Below, piece after piece: positions 20,881-32,788 of a DNA stretch of 64,000 nucleotides. Both the position numbers and the translations under genes were made by a program. Numbering within the stretch: position 1 is the stretch's first letter; every line of letters begins with the position of its first letter. The stretch covers positions 304,501-368,500 of the forward strand of contig JACVVK020000039.1 in the NCBI GenBank assembly GCA_018292915.2. The letters run 5' to 3'. Source of the DNA: Batillaria attramentaria. Taxonomy: Eukaryota; Mollusca; Gastropoda; Batillariidae. The notes under the pieces are model-generated. The model had not been told where the DNA came from. It did no database searches and worked only from the letters and a program-made list of their open reading frames with translations.

Positions 20881-20882
20881 TA

Positions 20883-21699
20883 TAAGCTAAAGCTTATTTG
20901 TGCTCATTAAGTGTTAAATATATAAATTTTCGTCCTGCAATAATTTTTTTTTCACTGATAAAAATGTGCGTGTACACGTTAACAAAAAAAGGATAAGCAG
21001 CTGACGGCACAGCTTGTACCTGACGCATTATTATTATTATTATTATTATGAAATGCGCATTGTAAACATGCGAATGAATAAAAAGAAGTCGGAAAATGGT
21101 GAAGGATGGATGAAAGAAACCAACAAAAACAAAAATAAAAAAGGAAGAGAAGAATGGAAGGAAAAATCCTTCTTAAACGATTTAGGTATCATGGCGTACG
21201 AGCAGCTGCGACCGTTGAACAGCACGGACGAAACAAATATATCTGAAACACCTTGGTGTCATGGTGTTTGGTAACTTAGGGGCCGGGGGGGGGGGGAGGG
21301 AGGGGGGGGGGGGCAGGTGGGGCTGAGATGGTAACTGACCAAGGAAGCAAACATTGTACACAAAACCTCAACTCGCATATGAGTTTTCTCCACTTTCTTG
21401 TTGTGTATCGCACTGTTTGTTTAATTACCCTTAAGTCGTTACTTTGATAGTTACGAATCTTTAACTTATTTACTTCAGTTAACTGTGTGGTGCGTGACAA
21501 ATTTTAGGCTTCTTGTTTAACAACAAAAAAGTAAGGAGGTCTTTTCACTCTTTGTGGATTAATACTTCCGAGAATACTTCACCACCTGCGCCGCTCACAG
21601 TCATGTATCGCAGTGGTGTGAAACGTCCAATACCCCGCAGCAGACACCCCGAAGACGGGACACGCTCGCGGCGCCAGGGTGGCTTGGAGCTTCCAATAC
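20883..21699. other. no gene recognised
   Basis: Contains (TTA)n at 21028-21049, A-rich sequence to about 21180 resembling the tail of the dispersed repeat at 1160-1290, and a G-rich block at 21283-21315. Confidence 0.5.
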
Positions 21700-22635
21700 C
21701 CCGGTGTAGCATCCGGTCCGGTCCCCCCTCTGAAGTAGTCCCCCGGGGGACCAATTCGTGGCAAAAACTGCTCTATAATGGTCCCCCCCTTAGACATCCA
21801 GCCTCGTTTTCGACTGGTCCCCCTGGGCGATTTTGGTCCCCCCTCGCATCCAAAATAGGCCCCCTCTCGAACTGGTCCCCCTCTTTTCTAACCAATGTAG
21901 AGCTATGTCAGTATTTATTTTTAACTTTATTGTTACAAAACTTTATTGTCCCCAAAAGCACAGGGCCATAGGAACATTTTTTTTTTTTTTTTTTCCGATT
22001 TATGTGCTTGTTGTTATTTTTGTGTGTGTGAGATATATTTGTTTGGTTGTGTTCTTGTTTCTTTCAGTTGTTTTTTTTGCATTGGTTCTTTTTTGCTGTC
22101 CACATTTCCTGTCATTTTTTTTAAACTGGAAATAGCATTTAGAGAATAACATCAAAGACCAAGTATCTAATATTTTCTATACAACGCCATAGAAAAAATA
22201 TTTCTTCAAAATTAAGTAAGTGTCCATGACATGAAAACTAGTTGCCACCTTTGGCTTTCAGCGTACTTCAAGTAGACAGTCAAGACTGAGTACCAGTGTC
22301 TCAAATCATGACCCTTGAAACAACAAAAACAGCAGAAGACTAACAGTTCTCAGGCTGGTCTAAGGAGTGACACAAAAAACAGGAGCAAAGTGATGTCCAA
22401 GATTCATTATATAAATTACTCTGTCTGTTTTCAATGGGGCCGATTGCCAAACTGGCCCGTATTTCAGCCACCTAGGTTGTCGGCCTGGAGCCTCTCTTGT
22501 GAACACATACACGGGCGTGTCCAAGAGGGTGGCTGCAGCAAATATCTCAACCTCGGTGGCCCAAGTACGGAATGAATTGTCGTGTACTTATAATTATAGG
22601 CATGTTTGACACGAGTCACGTGACGTGTCAAGAAG

Positions 22636-22870
22636 CGTGGCGACCGTTTTCTCATCCCACAAAAAAAAAAAAAAAAAGAGAAAACAAATCTAAACTTTTA
22701 AAAGTGATTTAACTTCGTAGATTTGCCGTTCTATGTAGCCTATACTTTTGTTTTTTAGTGGCGACCGTTTTCTCATCCCACAAAAAAAAAGAGAAAATAA
22801 AAAAACAAAAGTATAGGCTACATAGAACGGCAAATCTACGAAGTTAAATCACTTTTAAAAGTTTAGATTT
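22636..22870. repeat. perfect 71-bp palindrome with a repeated spacer
   Basis: Arms 22686-22756 and 22800-22870 are exact reverse complements. The 43-bp spacer begins GTGGCGACCGTTTTCTCATC, the same sequence that lies just left of the first arm (22636 onwards). The order is therefore spacer, arm, spacer, inverted arm. Confidence 0.9.
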
Positions 22871-22954
22871 GACACTGTAACCTTGACCCAGTTCAAGATC
22901 ATCTTGAATAACATCTCTGTACAAAAATGAAAATAATTATACATATAACGAAAG

Positions 22955-22956
<2 letters not shown>

Positions 22957-22993
<37 letters not shown>

Positions 22994-23106
22994 TGTGTGT
23001 TTGCGTGCGTGCGTGCGTGAGTGAGTGTGCACGCGTGCGTGCGTGCGTGCATAATGTGTGTGTGTGTGTGTGTTTGAGAGATGGGGGGAGGAGAGAAAGT
23101 GTGGGG

Positions 23107-23141
<35 letters not shown>
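22957..23141. repeat. (GT)n, (GTGC)n and (GA)n microsatellites
   Basis: GT and GCGT units at about 22957-23070 and GA units at about 23108-23141. Confidence 0.95.
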
Positions 23142-23145
<4 letters not shown>

Positions 23146-23414
23146 AGAGTCACGTTTTCTACTGAGTTGACACACACTATAACAATAAAGTTAAAAATAA
23201 ATACTGACATAGCTCTACATTGGTTAGAAAAGAGGGGGACCAGTTCGAGAGGGGGCCTATTTTGGATGCGAGGGGGGACCAAAATCGCCCAGGGGGACCA
23301 GTCGAAAACGAGGCTGGATGTCTAAGGGGGGACCATTATAGAGCAGTTTTTGCCACGAATTGGTCCCCCGGGGGACTGCTTCAGAGGGGGGACCGGACCG
23401 GATCCTACACCGGG

Positions 23415-24340
23415 TTGGTTACGCGTAGCAGACACCAGGGACATGTGAAGAAGTGTAAACGGCACGCGCCAGCGGGCATATATCACGTTGACCTTATTAG
23501 TTTTTAGCAAGCGGGCCCAGTGTATACACATCACAACCCAGAAATGGATACTGGGTGCTCTCTCTCTCTCTCTCTCTCTCTGTTAATTAAAACAATGTAC
23601 CCGGTTTAGGTCGATTATCAGCTAATCAGGAAAAGCGGTAACAAGGTAAAGACTCCCTGACCCATTCCTATCGGCACCAGTCTCGAAAGGTGTGAAGACT
23701 TGCATTGGCCCTGAATAGCTGCGACACGCCATGGATCAATATAATAGCTAATCAGCAAACACCCGCAATCTCACCCCTACAGGCGTTAGTAGGACACGTG
23801 CCTATGTTTCACATGATGTCCTTACTAAACTTTTTGTTTCCTCATTTCAACACGACTACCGGCCTACCGCAGACGCATATTCTGTCTAATCATTTCAAGC
23901 TGAGCTCTTCTTCGAACGTCCTCACACCATGTGGACCGACCGGACTCGGCGTTCAGCAACGGGGAGCAGTTTGTGTTCCGCAAAACACCGTGCGATACTT
24001 CTCGTGCAATCAAGATCGTATCAGCAAAACCCGTTGGCGCGCGTGGGGGGGGGGGGGGGGGGGGAATAAAATCAGCAAAAACAGCACGTGTACATTCGTC
24101 AGTTTTTTGGAAACTTGAATGGGGCATGGGCTGTACAGTGTACATAAACGAAGGACTCGGCATAAAGTGAATGTTGATGTAAGAGTCGTGACGTGTTTGC
24201 GAGAAGTATCGTCCTTTTCAGAGTAGAATTTTCTTTTGAACCATGGCGGCTCCTAAGCCTTCTTTTTGTGGTCTCGGAAGCAGTACTCAAAGCGGCTATG
24301 TGACCTTCTCGTGTGCAAAAGGCACTAATTGGACTTATTA
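23415..24340. other. no gene recognised
   Basis: Contains (CT)n at about 23560-23581 and a poly-G run at about 24044-24064. The short frames crossing these runs are not credible genes. Confidence 0.5.
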
Positions 24341-24530
24341 TCGTCTGCTTTCGGGGTGGCCGAATGGTAGAGCGTTGGACTTCTAATGCTCGGGTCGTGA
24401 ATTCGTATCCCGGCTGGGACCAAATATTTGTGCTGATTTTTCATCGTTGCTCCGTCTTTGATATAACCAGTATGTGGTGGAAAAGGACGTTAAACCCCCA
24501 ACCCCCCACACCTCACCCACTCGTCTGCTT
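24341..24530 (+). mobile_element. SINE family 1, full length, with target-site duplication
   Basis: TCGTCTGCTT flanks it at 24341-24350 and 24521-24530. The 170-bp element has head GGGGTGGCCGAATGGTAGAG, a mutated box B (GAATTCGTATCCC), the body CCAAATATTTGTGCTGATTT and the tail GGTGGAAAAGGACGTTAAAC followed by C-rich sequence. Confidence 0.92.
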
Positions 24531-24608
24531 CAGATACCACTTGTGGAGTGTGGATTTTACGGCACACAGATAAAATTATATGTGTGGCCGCTCATTGCTG
24601 GGGTCTTA

Positions 24609-24639
<31 letters not shown>

Positions 24640-24657
24640 TGCTTTGGTCCTGGCCCT

Positions 24658-25912
24658 GGAAAATAAGGTTTAAAGAAACAGGTACTGGGTTCCGTGAAAG
24701 AATAATAATAATAATGAGTATTGTATAGGCGCTTTACCCAATTTCGTGAATTGGCTCAAAGCACCGTGAACTGAACCCACCACGCACGCTCACGTGAATC
24801 ACACGCATTCTCTCACACATTGGACGTAAACACATTACAATCACGTTGTGCGAAGGGACAGTCAGCTATTTAAATTTCGGAATTTAGAATTGCATTTATT
24901 TTTCAAATTTGGTTGGCTGAACCTATCCAAATTTGGTGGGCTGAACATTTTCAAATGGCTGATCAGTGCGGTATCAAACGCGAAAAATTTATTTGGTGGC
25001 TTTCAGCCGGCATGAAACGGCCATAGTAGTGTAGGGGAACCCATGCTGAATGTCATGGTATAGGACACAAGATGGTGCCAGTCGTCAGAAGTATGTAGGA
25101 AGAGGTTAGAAGTTGGTAGTCGGCAAATACATAAGACTGACTGCCGGGTGCACAACGGCGGGATAATTATGGGTAGGATCGGGGGGGGGGGGGGGGGGTA
25201 TTTTAGGATAACTGGTCGTAGAGCCGTTTAGTCATCTAGTGATGCACAACGAGAATTGACTGCTGAATCTAATGGCATATAACATCAGTATAGTGTAGCC
25301 GTCGGAGTAGTGGAAAATAAGGTTTAAAGGAACAGATACTGGATTCAGTGTAATTGCTGATCAATGCGGTAGCAAACGGGAGAATTTGTCTGATGGCTTT
25401 CAGCCGGTATGAAACGGTAATAGTAGTGTAGAGAAATGCAAGCTAAATGTAATGATGTGGTGTCAGCCGTCAGAGGTACTTAGATAGAGGTTAGAAGTTG
25501 GGAGTCGGCAAATACACAGACTGGACTGCCGCGGGGATATTGATGAAGTCGGGATAAAAAGTATATCAGAGGAAAACGTGCCGTTCAGCCGCTTAGAGAA
25601 TCTAATGGTATACAACATCAGTATAGTGTAGCCGTCGGAGTAGTGGAAAATAAGGTTTAACGGCACAGATACTGTATTCGGTGAAATGGCTTCACTGCGG
25701 TAGCAAACGGGAGAATTTGCCTGATGACTTTCAGTCGGCATGAAACGGTCATAGTGGTGTAGGGGAATCCATTCTGAATGTCATGATGTAAGACACAAGG
25801 TGGCATCTGGCGTCAGAGGTACGTAGAAAGAGGTTACAAGTTGGAGTCGCCAGATACATAGATTGACTGCCGGGTGCACGGCGCGGCGGCGAAGAGAAAG
25901 ATGGGTAGGATC
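24658..25912 (+). repeat. three imperfect tandem units, about 330-400 bp
   Basis: The phrase GGAAAATAAGGTTTAA begins a unit at 24658, 25314 and 25648. Each unit later has GCGGTAGCAAACGGGAGAA, CTTTCAGCCGGCATGAAACG, AGAGGTTAGAAGTTGG and GACTGCCGGGTGCAC, or close variants. In the first unit about 250 bp (24702-24950), starting with (AAT)n, separates phrases that are adjacent in the others. A poly-G run lies at about 25181-25198. Confidence 0.82.
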
Positions 25913-26283
25913 GGTACTTTATTTCGAAAATTACGCTATTCTACAAAATATGTTCTATTCCCTTTTCTTGCATTTGAACCAGTTTTGGCCGTTACTTCAG
26001 TTATTACCCTGAGCCTGCATGTAAAACTCGAGGTTAATCTAACCCACGACTATTGGCCTAACCCAGAGTAAGACAAAAGAGACCCAAAAATAAAATAAAA
26101 TTTTAAAAAAGGAAGCGAAGAGAGAAGAAAAATTCTTTTATAACGGCATATTCACTTTGCCGGAATGGACCCCCTTCTGATTTAAAACAAAACAGCAACA
26201 GAATATTTAACCCTAGAGTCAGTTTAGTTTGAGGTTAGGCCTTAACCCGGGGCTAAAATCCCTTACCTCGACTTTTACCTGCG
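25913..26283. other. dispersed repeat copy 2 and spacer
   Basis: About 26020-26140 is the second copy of the dispersed repeat seen at 1160-1290. No gene. Confidence 0.55.
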
Positions 26284-26520
26284 GGCCCTGGTGACAGTTA
26301 AGTGAGACTTTCTCATGGCCGAGTGAGAACGTTACCATGAACACCACCACTACGCTCCATCGAAAGAAAGTACTCTCTCTCTCTCTCGTCAGTAGACCGC
26401 CCCCCCCCCCCCCCACACACACACTCACCTCACCCTAAAAGAAACTATCTTTTGTTTATTCGTCAATGCCGCCCCTCTCTCTTTCTCTGTAGCCAGAGTC
26501 TCTCTCTCTCTCTCTCTCTG
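26284..26520 (-). repeat. interspersed repeat R, copy 3 (inverted)
   Basis: Reverse complement of 16184-16416: it reads GCCCTGGTGACAGTTAAG, CTCATGGCCGAGTGAGAACG, ACACCACCACTACGCTCCAT, CAGTAGACCGCC and GTCAATGCCGCCCC on the + strand. Poly-C and CT runs match the G and GA runs of copy 1. Confidence 0.8.
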
Positions 26521-26939
26521 GTAAAACCGAAAAAAAGGCAGTACATGACTAGTTTAAACATCTTTTCAGTACGGCAGTTATCCAACCCACCTCCCCTCCC
26601 CCCGCGGCACTACGCACCTAGGTAATAGGCGCGTGGGACTCGTGCTGAAAGGCTGTAATTACATGATCGGGCTGGACAAAGCGGGGCTGGGCAGAGCTAA
26701 AAGCCTACACAATACACAACGCTTAAGCCATCGCCCAATGAGCCGTCTCCATCTTTTCGGCGAGCGATATTAAAACTTCAACCAAACAGTCAACCATTCA
26801 TCAATCCAGCCAACCAATCTGCAAACCAGCCGACCAAATGCAGGTTGTCAATTCGCACCTGTATAGGTATCTTGGATGGTACGCCTTTACCACTGTGATT
26901 TGTCAACAATAATTTGATGGTGAATGCATAACCTATTGC
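26521..26939. other. no gene recognised
   Basis: Unremarkable sequence apart from CAACCAA-type repeats at about 26776-26830. Confidence 0.5.
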
Positions 26940-27470
26940 TGGTGTCCACTTATGACACATGATTTTTAATGTTTCCAACATGGTTGGTCATGAAACATTC
27001 GAGTTTAAGCATTACAAAGATAATTTATCGATCCATAGTCTAGGTTCCCAAATTGAACTTTCAGTTTGTGTCTGGTCGGTTCCCAGATTAAACCTCCTGT
27101 TTGTGTCTGCGTGAATGTTCCCTCATCACATCAACAATTTGTGTCCAACATGCACCCCTCTGTATATCCTATAGCCTTCCACATACAAGGAAAATCACTA
27201 TATGAAAACGTTTTCAGCATGGTTGGTAAAGGACAAACTCGGTTTAAAGGATTACAAAAGTTGATTTATCGTGTTATTGTCAATGTTCCCGGATTGAATC
27301 TGCAGTTTGTGTCTGCTCGGTTCCCAGAGTACACCTACTGTTTGTGTCAGCCTGGACGTTCCTTTATCACATCAAAAATTTGTGTCCAAAATAAAACCCC
27401 TCTGTATATCTGAAAGTATTTGACTTACAAGAAAGATCGATATATATTAATATGGCTTAAGGTATCCTGT
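26940..27470 (+). repeat. tandem duplication, about 240-bp unit
   Basis: The segment beginning GGTTGGTCATGAAACATTCG (26981) recurs from about 27220 (GGTTGGTAAAGGACAAACTC). Both units contain GATTTATCG or AATTTATCG, CAGTTTGTGTCTG, TCGGTTCCCAGA and ATCACATCAA. Partial flanking units extend the array. Unrelated to the 215-bp array as far as I can see. Confidence 0.75.
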
Positions 27471-27577
27471 CTCAGGAAATATAACGCAAATTTGAAAAGA
27501 CGCATAATTTAAGGCATGTTCCTTTATTACATCAACGATTCGTTGGACGAATGTTCCCACATCACACAAAAGACATG

Positions 27578-27578
27578 G

Positions 27579-27626
<48 letters not shown>
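27578..27626. repeat. (GT)n microsatellite
   Basis: Pure GT run. Confidence 0.95.
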
Positions 27627-27627
<1 letters not shown>

Positions 27628-27755
27628 TTTACGTTCAGTTCTGTATGTATCATATGTCTGAGAAGGAATGTATGTCACAATTGAAGCACGATGTGGCCGC
27701 CATGTGCCATCATATCAAATGTTTCGATACGTTATTTTACGTTGCACTACGTGTA

Positions 27756-28084
27756 CCATACCATACCATACCATACCATACCATACCATACCATACCATA
27801 CCATACCATACCATACCATACCATACCATACCATACCATACCACGCAATTCCCATACCCATTCCCATAATTATTTTCATTCCTATGAGTCCAAAGACGAA
27901 TTTCCATTTTATAGCTGCTTTTAATACATAGTAAAGTATTTCTGATTTGAATTTGAATACCATACCATACCATACCATACCATACCATACCATACCATAC
28001 CACACCATACCATACCATACCATACCACACCATACCATACCATACCATACCATACCATACCATACCATACCATACCATACCATA
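27756..28084. repeat. two (CCATA)n pentanucleotide arrays
   Basis: 17 units at 27756-27840 and 25 units at 27960-28084, the second with two CCACA variants. The 120 bp between them ends ATAGTAAAGTATTTCTGATT and TGAATTTGAA, like the possible retroposon tail at 46010-46075. Long open frames arise only because five-base units read without stops in several frames. Confidence 0.95.
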
Positions 28085-29392
28085 TACTTATAAAAATGTT
28101 ATGACACAATTCATAAACGTTTGAATCGCAGTAGTAAACCACAACCACTCAGTAGTGTACGTTAGTACTACGAGCTCTAATTCCACCCTGAAACTGACAT
28201 CTTACACAAACGCTCTTCCCGTCTATAAACCTCTGATTGACAGGTGAAAGGATTACCGCTGTGGCTCAGTCGTGAGGCCCCTCCACCTTTCATGAGACAC
28301 CCAGCTGTGGTCTTCAATACTGATTTGTCAAAACATGCACCCAAACCGACCCTCAACCGCCCCGTTACCATTCGAGACCGCTGATATGGAAGAGTTAATT
28401 CACCTGTGATCGCTGGCCTGATTAATAAGGAGAAATTAGTGTGGAGGGTCCCTGAAATTTGACAGCCAGGGAGGGGAGGGGAGGGGAGGGGAGCCCCCCC
28501 CCCCCTTTTCCCCCCGTCGGCATTCTGCGAATAGCACTCCTGAACATACAAAGTATCTTGGCGCGTCCACCAAATGCCTAAGAGTTGGGGGGGGGGGGTG
28601 TTGAAAATTCTTTAATTTTTTGTCCTGGGGCAATTTGCTGAATCATACGCACTGTGATTGCAGTGTAGTATATATCTCATGTTTACCTCAGCAGACCTTA
28701 GCGACGTTTGTAATTAGTTCGCCAGTCTCGGTTGGCTAATTCACCGCTGACACCTCGAATGACTTGGATGGTATCCGCCACAAATATTCACATTGCTGGT
28801 TCACGCAAAGATTAATTAGTCTGAATACCGGTGACACCTCCATGGATACCCCTACACTTCACCACCCTCCCCCACCCCCTTCCCGATATCATTTAACCTT
28901 TCCTGATGACCCCCGACCCTGCCGCTTCTCAACTCTGACCCTCTTACACAGACCGCGAAAGGTTAAAACCGAAGTTTGAACGCGACAGTAAGAGATACTT
29001 GAAAATCTAACAATCTGGAATTAAAGACCGGCTGGAAACTGGGGGAGTGGAAGTCAAGCGATGCCGCGTCGGTAAACTGGGTGACGGCAATCTCAGAACG
29101 TGGGCATGGTGGATAAGGAAGAGTAATTAGTATAAAGAGAAAGAGGACACCGTTTGTCAAACTCCCCCTGTGTACTGAAGCTTACGCTGCGCCGCTCCCT
29201 GTCTGATCAACTGTTTCAACAGTCACCCACTGACCCACACTCTCACATTCCACATCGACTGAAGACGTCAGTCATCCAATACAAATCAAGATTGGAAAGT
29301 GTATAGAACTGATGTCGACTGGTACGAAGAGTTTCTGGTAGATAACAAATATTCTTGATTTGTCAAGTTTACCGGCTAAAGGAAACATGCAC
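28085..29392. other. no gene recognised
   Basis: Contains (GGGGA)n then poly-C at about 28468-28505 and poly-G at about 28587. No supported gene. Confidence 0.5.
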
Positions 29393-29560
29393 AGCCTAAC
29401 TCAGTAACTGGTAAAGCGTTTCACTTGTAATTTTCGGATCGCGTTTGAATGTTGGCTGGGAGCTAACATTTGTGCTTTTTTTTTTCTCTCTCGTTGCTCA
29501 AGTCTTTGTTACCGCCTTTATATGGTGGAAAAAGACGTTAAATCTGCAAGTTACCAGATA
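29393..29560 (+). mobile_element. SINE family 1, decayed copy
   Basis: Keeps the order CTGGTAAAGCG, TTGGCTGGGAGCTAACATTTG, TCGTTGCTCAAGTCTTTG and TATGGTGGAAAAAGACGTTA, but both promoter boxes are eroded. Confidence 0.7.
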
Positions 29561-29643
29561 ACCACCAACATGAGACACTCGCAGAGAAATACAAAATGTG
29601 AAATTACGCCAAGGGATTCAGCTCCGTAATACAAATACTAAAT

Positions 29644-29647
<4 letters not shown>

Positions 29648-29686
<39 letters not shown>

Positions 29687-29760
29687 CTATATTATTCTGT
29701 ACAGGAGCAACGGCATACGTGAGAAAATGGCTTCAAAGTAAAACATCTTCTACCTTTGGA

Positions 29761-29801
<41 letters not shown>
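29648..29801. repeat. two (CT)n microsatellites
   Basis: CT runs at about 29648-29681 and 29767-29801, separated by about 85 bp. Confidence 0.95.
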
Positions 29802-29804
<3 letters not shown>

Positions 29805-31517
29805 CACCCCCCTTACTATACCCTTATCAAATGCTCCCTGCTAGAACACTATCATTTTGTGCCATTTCAGGACGCCCCATCCAGCAGTAAACTCACCGTG
29901 TCCGGCCAGACAGATAAAGCAACACAGGTAAAGGGGGATTTACTAATCCGCTAAAAACTGACATGTCCCCCACCCAGTCTGTAGTTAGACACTGGCGGGG
30001 ATAGTAAAGAGAGATTATCTGGAGCCCATCGTGGGCTTCCGGGCTACTTTCAGGTCCAAGGCAGCTGGTGTGTGGATCGTGTAGCGACATGGAGATGGGT
30101 GTTTTGGTTTGTCACACACGTTTCTAATCTTTATGACTGTCTGTCTTTTACAGGCTTAACTTTCAGGGTGGTCATCTTCTCTTTTTTGTTTGAATGTTCA
30201 CACTCTGATAGCATTGTTTTAAGCTATCAAAACCCGAAACCAACCACCTCCTCCACCACCACCACCACCACCACCACCACCACCACAACAACAACAACAA
30301 CAACAACAACAACACTCTTAAAAGCTCAAAACTCGCCGTTCAAGTTTACTAAAATGTTCAGATCACTAGCAGCTGGCACTTCACTATTACGCAATGTACA
30401 GCGCCGGGCCTAGCGGGCAGGGAAGGCACAGACTGTTACTGGGACGATCAGCTGTCCTTGGGTCCAGGCTGTCCACTACATCATCCTCACCAGTCTCGAC
30501 AACTGACGTAGGAACCAAGGAAACGCAGGAGAAAAAGAGAGACTAAAACACGCCCATTTAGTCTGACGCAATACCGAATCCACAGTTGACACAGATCCTA
30601 AGTGACACCGATTAACCAGAAAGAACCCTTTCCGTGGTGACCGGCCTTGGCAGTGTCTATCAACACGAGTCTGCCTTGTCTGGGTGCACCAGCAATACGT
30701 CCGGTGCACGCGCCGAAGAGTTATGCACCTGCTGTTACAGATCGTTAGATAGCGCCCTCTGGCAACGTCCAGTACAATCAAGTCCGAGCACTCTCGTGTG
30801 CACTTCCGCCAAGTAACACACGCAAGAGTTCCTCCGTTATGCAAGTCTTTTTCTAATCTGGTCTCAGTCTCGGGGGAATTTCCTGCTCCATATCAGTGTG
30901 CACGCAAGTGGCCCCTTCCCATGAAGAATGGGCATTCTTGTGTTTCACAAATCGTCAAAGATGCATCATCCGAAGCAAATGTTTTTAAACATTGATATGG
31001 CAGTTGTCAGGAGTCAGTGTCATGTTGATTCAAGGGTTGTGTGTACAAGGACTGTGACTTTCAGGTGCACCCCCCGCCCCGCCCCCCCCTCCCCCCTCCC
31101 GCTCCGCCCTGCCCCAACCCCACCCCCGCCCGAAATTACATGTGCTCCGATGTAGAGCTCGTCGGCTGTGGCCAAACGAAGAATAAAAAAAATCAATTTT
31201 TTTATGTGCTGCCGTTATAAAAAGAAACATAGTGTTAGACTAGTAGTTTGGTGATGTACAGTGTGGTTGTCTTGTAGCGACAAAGTAAGAAGATGCCATA
31301 ATCTGAAAAGAATTGGGTTCTACTGACTTTCAGCGTCTCTGCAAAAACTTCCATTCTGCGCGTCCTAAAGACTGCGTTTCCCTCCAATCACGCCAAAACA
31401 CTATCACTCACACCACCAAAGCCGAAACATGACACGGAATGAGACAAGCCCAGAATGCGTTTAATCCCCTCTACCCCCCCCCCCCCCTTGCCCTTGACAG
31501 AAACAACCACCCTCCTA

Positions 31518-31559
<42 letters not shown>

Positions 31560-32689
31560 AACCCCCGACCCGTCTTTGACAGAAACAATTAACGAAATCC
31601 CACTAACACGACTGGGAAATTGACAGCAATTGTAGCCTGACACTGATCGTGTGTACACTGACTCCCTGGATTCTTATGACTATCTCCTATCAATTCCACG
31701 CATTCGCCGCGTTTTCTAGGATGTTTGTACACGCTTCACGCCAAACCAGTATAACTCACACCAGTCGATGGGGGGGGGGGGGGGGACCCTGGCTCCACAA
31801 AGAAGTTAGTAACCGTGATCACACCACGGACGTAACAAAACTCCGCTTTTCTACACGACATCAAAGCGTGGTAGATCCTCCCTTAGGCATACGGTGCAAC
31901 CGAGAAACCGCAGGTATGCATAGGTACTGTAACGGAAAATACCGGGTCATTTCTATCTGTTTCTGGGTCAGCGACCTCTCTCAGCCTACTAGGACGGGGT
32001 TGGGGGTGGATTTCTACCTGTACCAGTTCCGGTGATTAACTTTCGTCGTGGGAGTCTGAGTTAATGAGTGGATGGGATGAACCTGCCAGAAAGATCACTT
32101 CCGTATTTGTTGAGTCGAACACCAGGAGGGAAACCGAAACTCTGTGAAACGTACAGCCAGGCTGTTCAGTGTGTTGTTAAAACAACAAAACAAACCGAAT
32201 TGTCGCCATTCAGTTTCTTCATTTTGACAACCGAATAAAGGTACTAATTTTACTATAATAATAATAATAATAATAATAAATGGTATTTGTAGGGCGCATT
32301 TCTTTAGAATAAAACTCAATGCGCCAAACATTCACCGACACTCACGCACATTAATTTTTACAAACGATGGACACGTATGCACTGGTGAAACTGACTAGTT
32401 ACTGAGACACAGGAAATTACTGGAAGGCCGCTTTACAAAACACCAACAACTATTCAGCTAATCAGCGCCCGCCCCCGCCCCAGCTCCCCCCCCCCCCCCC
32501 CCGCCCTCTTTTCAGATACTCCGGCTGGTAGGTTTATTTCTTTGTTTGCCGGATGTTTGTACAAATATGAGTAAAAACATTTACCAGAAACATACAGTTT
32601 GCAGTATCTGTCAGCACGTGGTCAGTGCCGTGAGTGTGTTTGTGTGCGGTCAGTGTGCGGACGTCGCGGGTACATGTGTGTGTGTGTGT

Positions 32690-32754
<65 letters not shown>

Positions 32755-32756
32755 CG

Positions 32757-32788
<32 letters not shown>

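Larger units (their letters stand above)
21700..23414. mobile_element. foldback-like element with 235-bp inverted arms
   Basis: Arm 21700-21935 and arm 23180-23414 are reverse complements with only a few differences. Both arms repeat GGTCCCC/GGGGACC motifs (for example AGTCCCCCGGGGGACCAATT, TATAATGGTCCCCCCCTTAG, TTTTGGTCCCCCCTCGCATC). The 1.24-kb interior has no transposase and holds a perfect 71-bp palindrome and GT/GA microsatellites. The sharp start and end of homology suggests a non-autonomous DNA transposon with long terminal inverted repeats. No target-site duplication was found, so two opposite insertions of one 235-bp repeat remain possible. Confidence 0.7.

Noticed and set aside
27645..28148. 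Overlapping frames encoding Tyr/His/Pro or Met/Val/Trp repeats
   Set aside because: They arise from the CCATA pentanucleotide, which has no stop codon in several frames.
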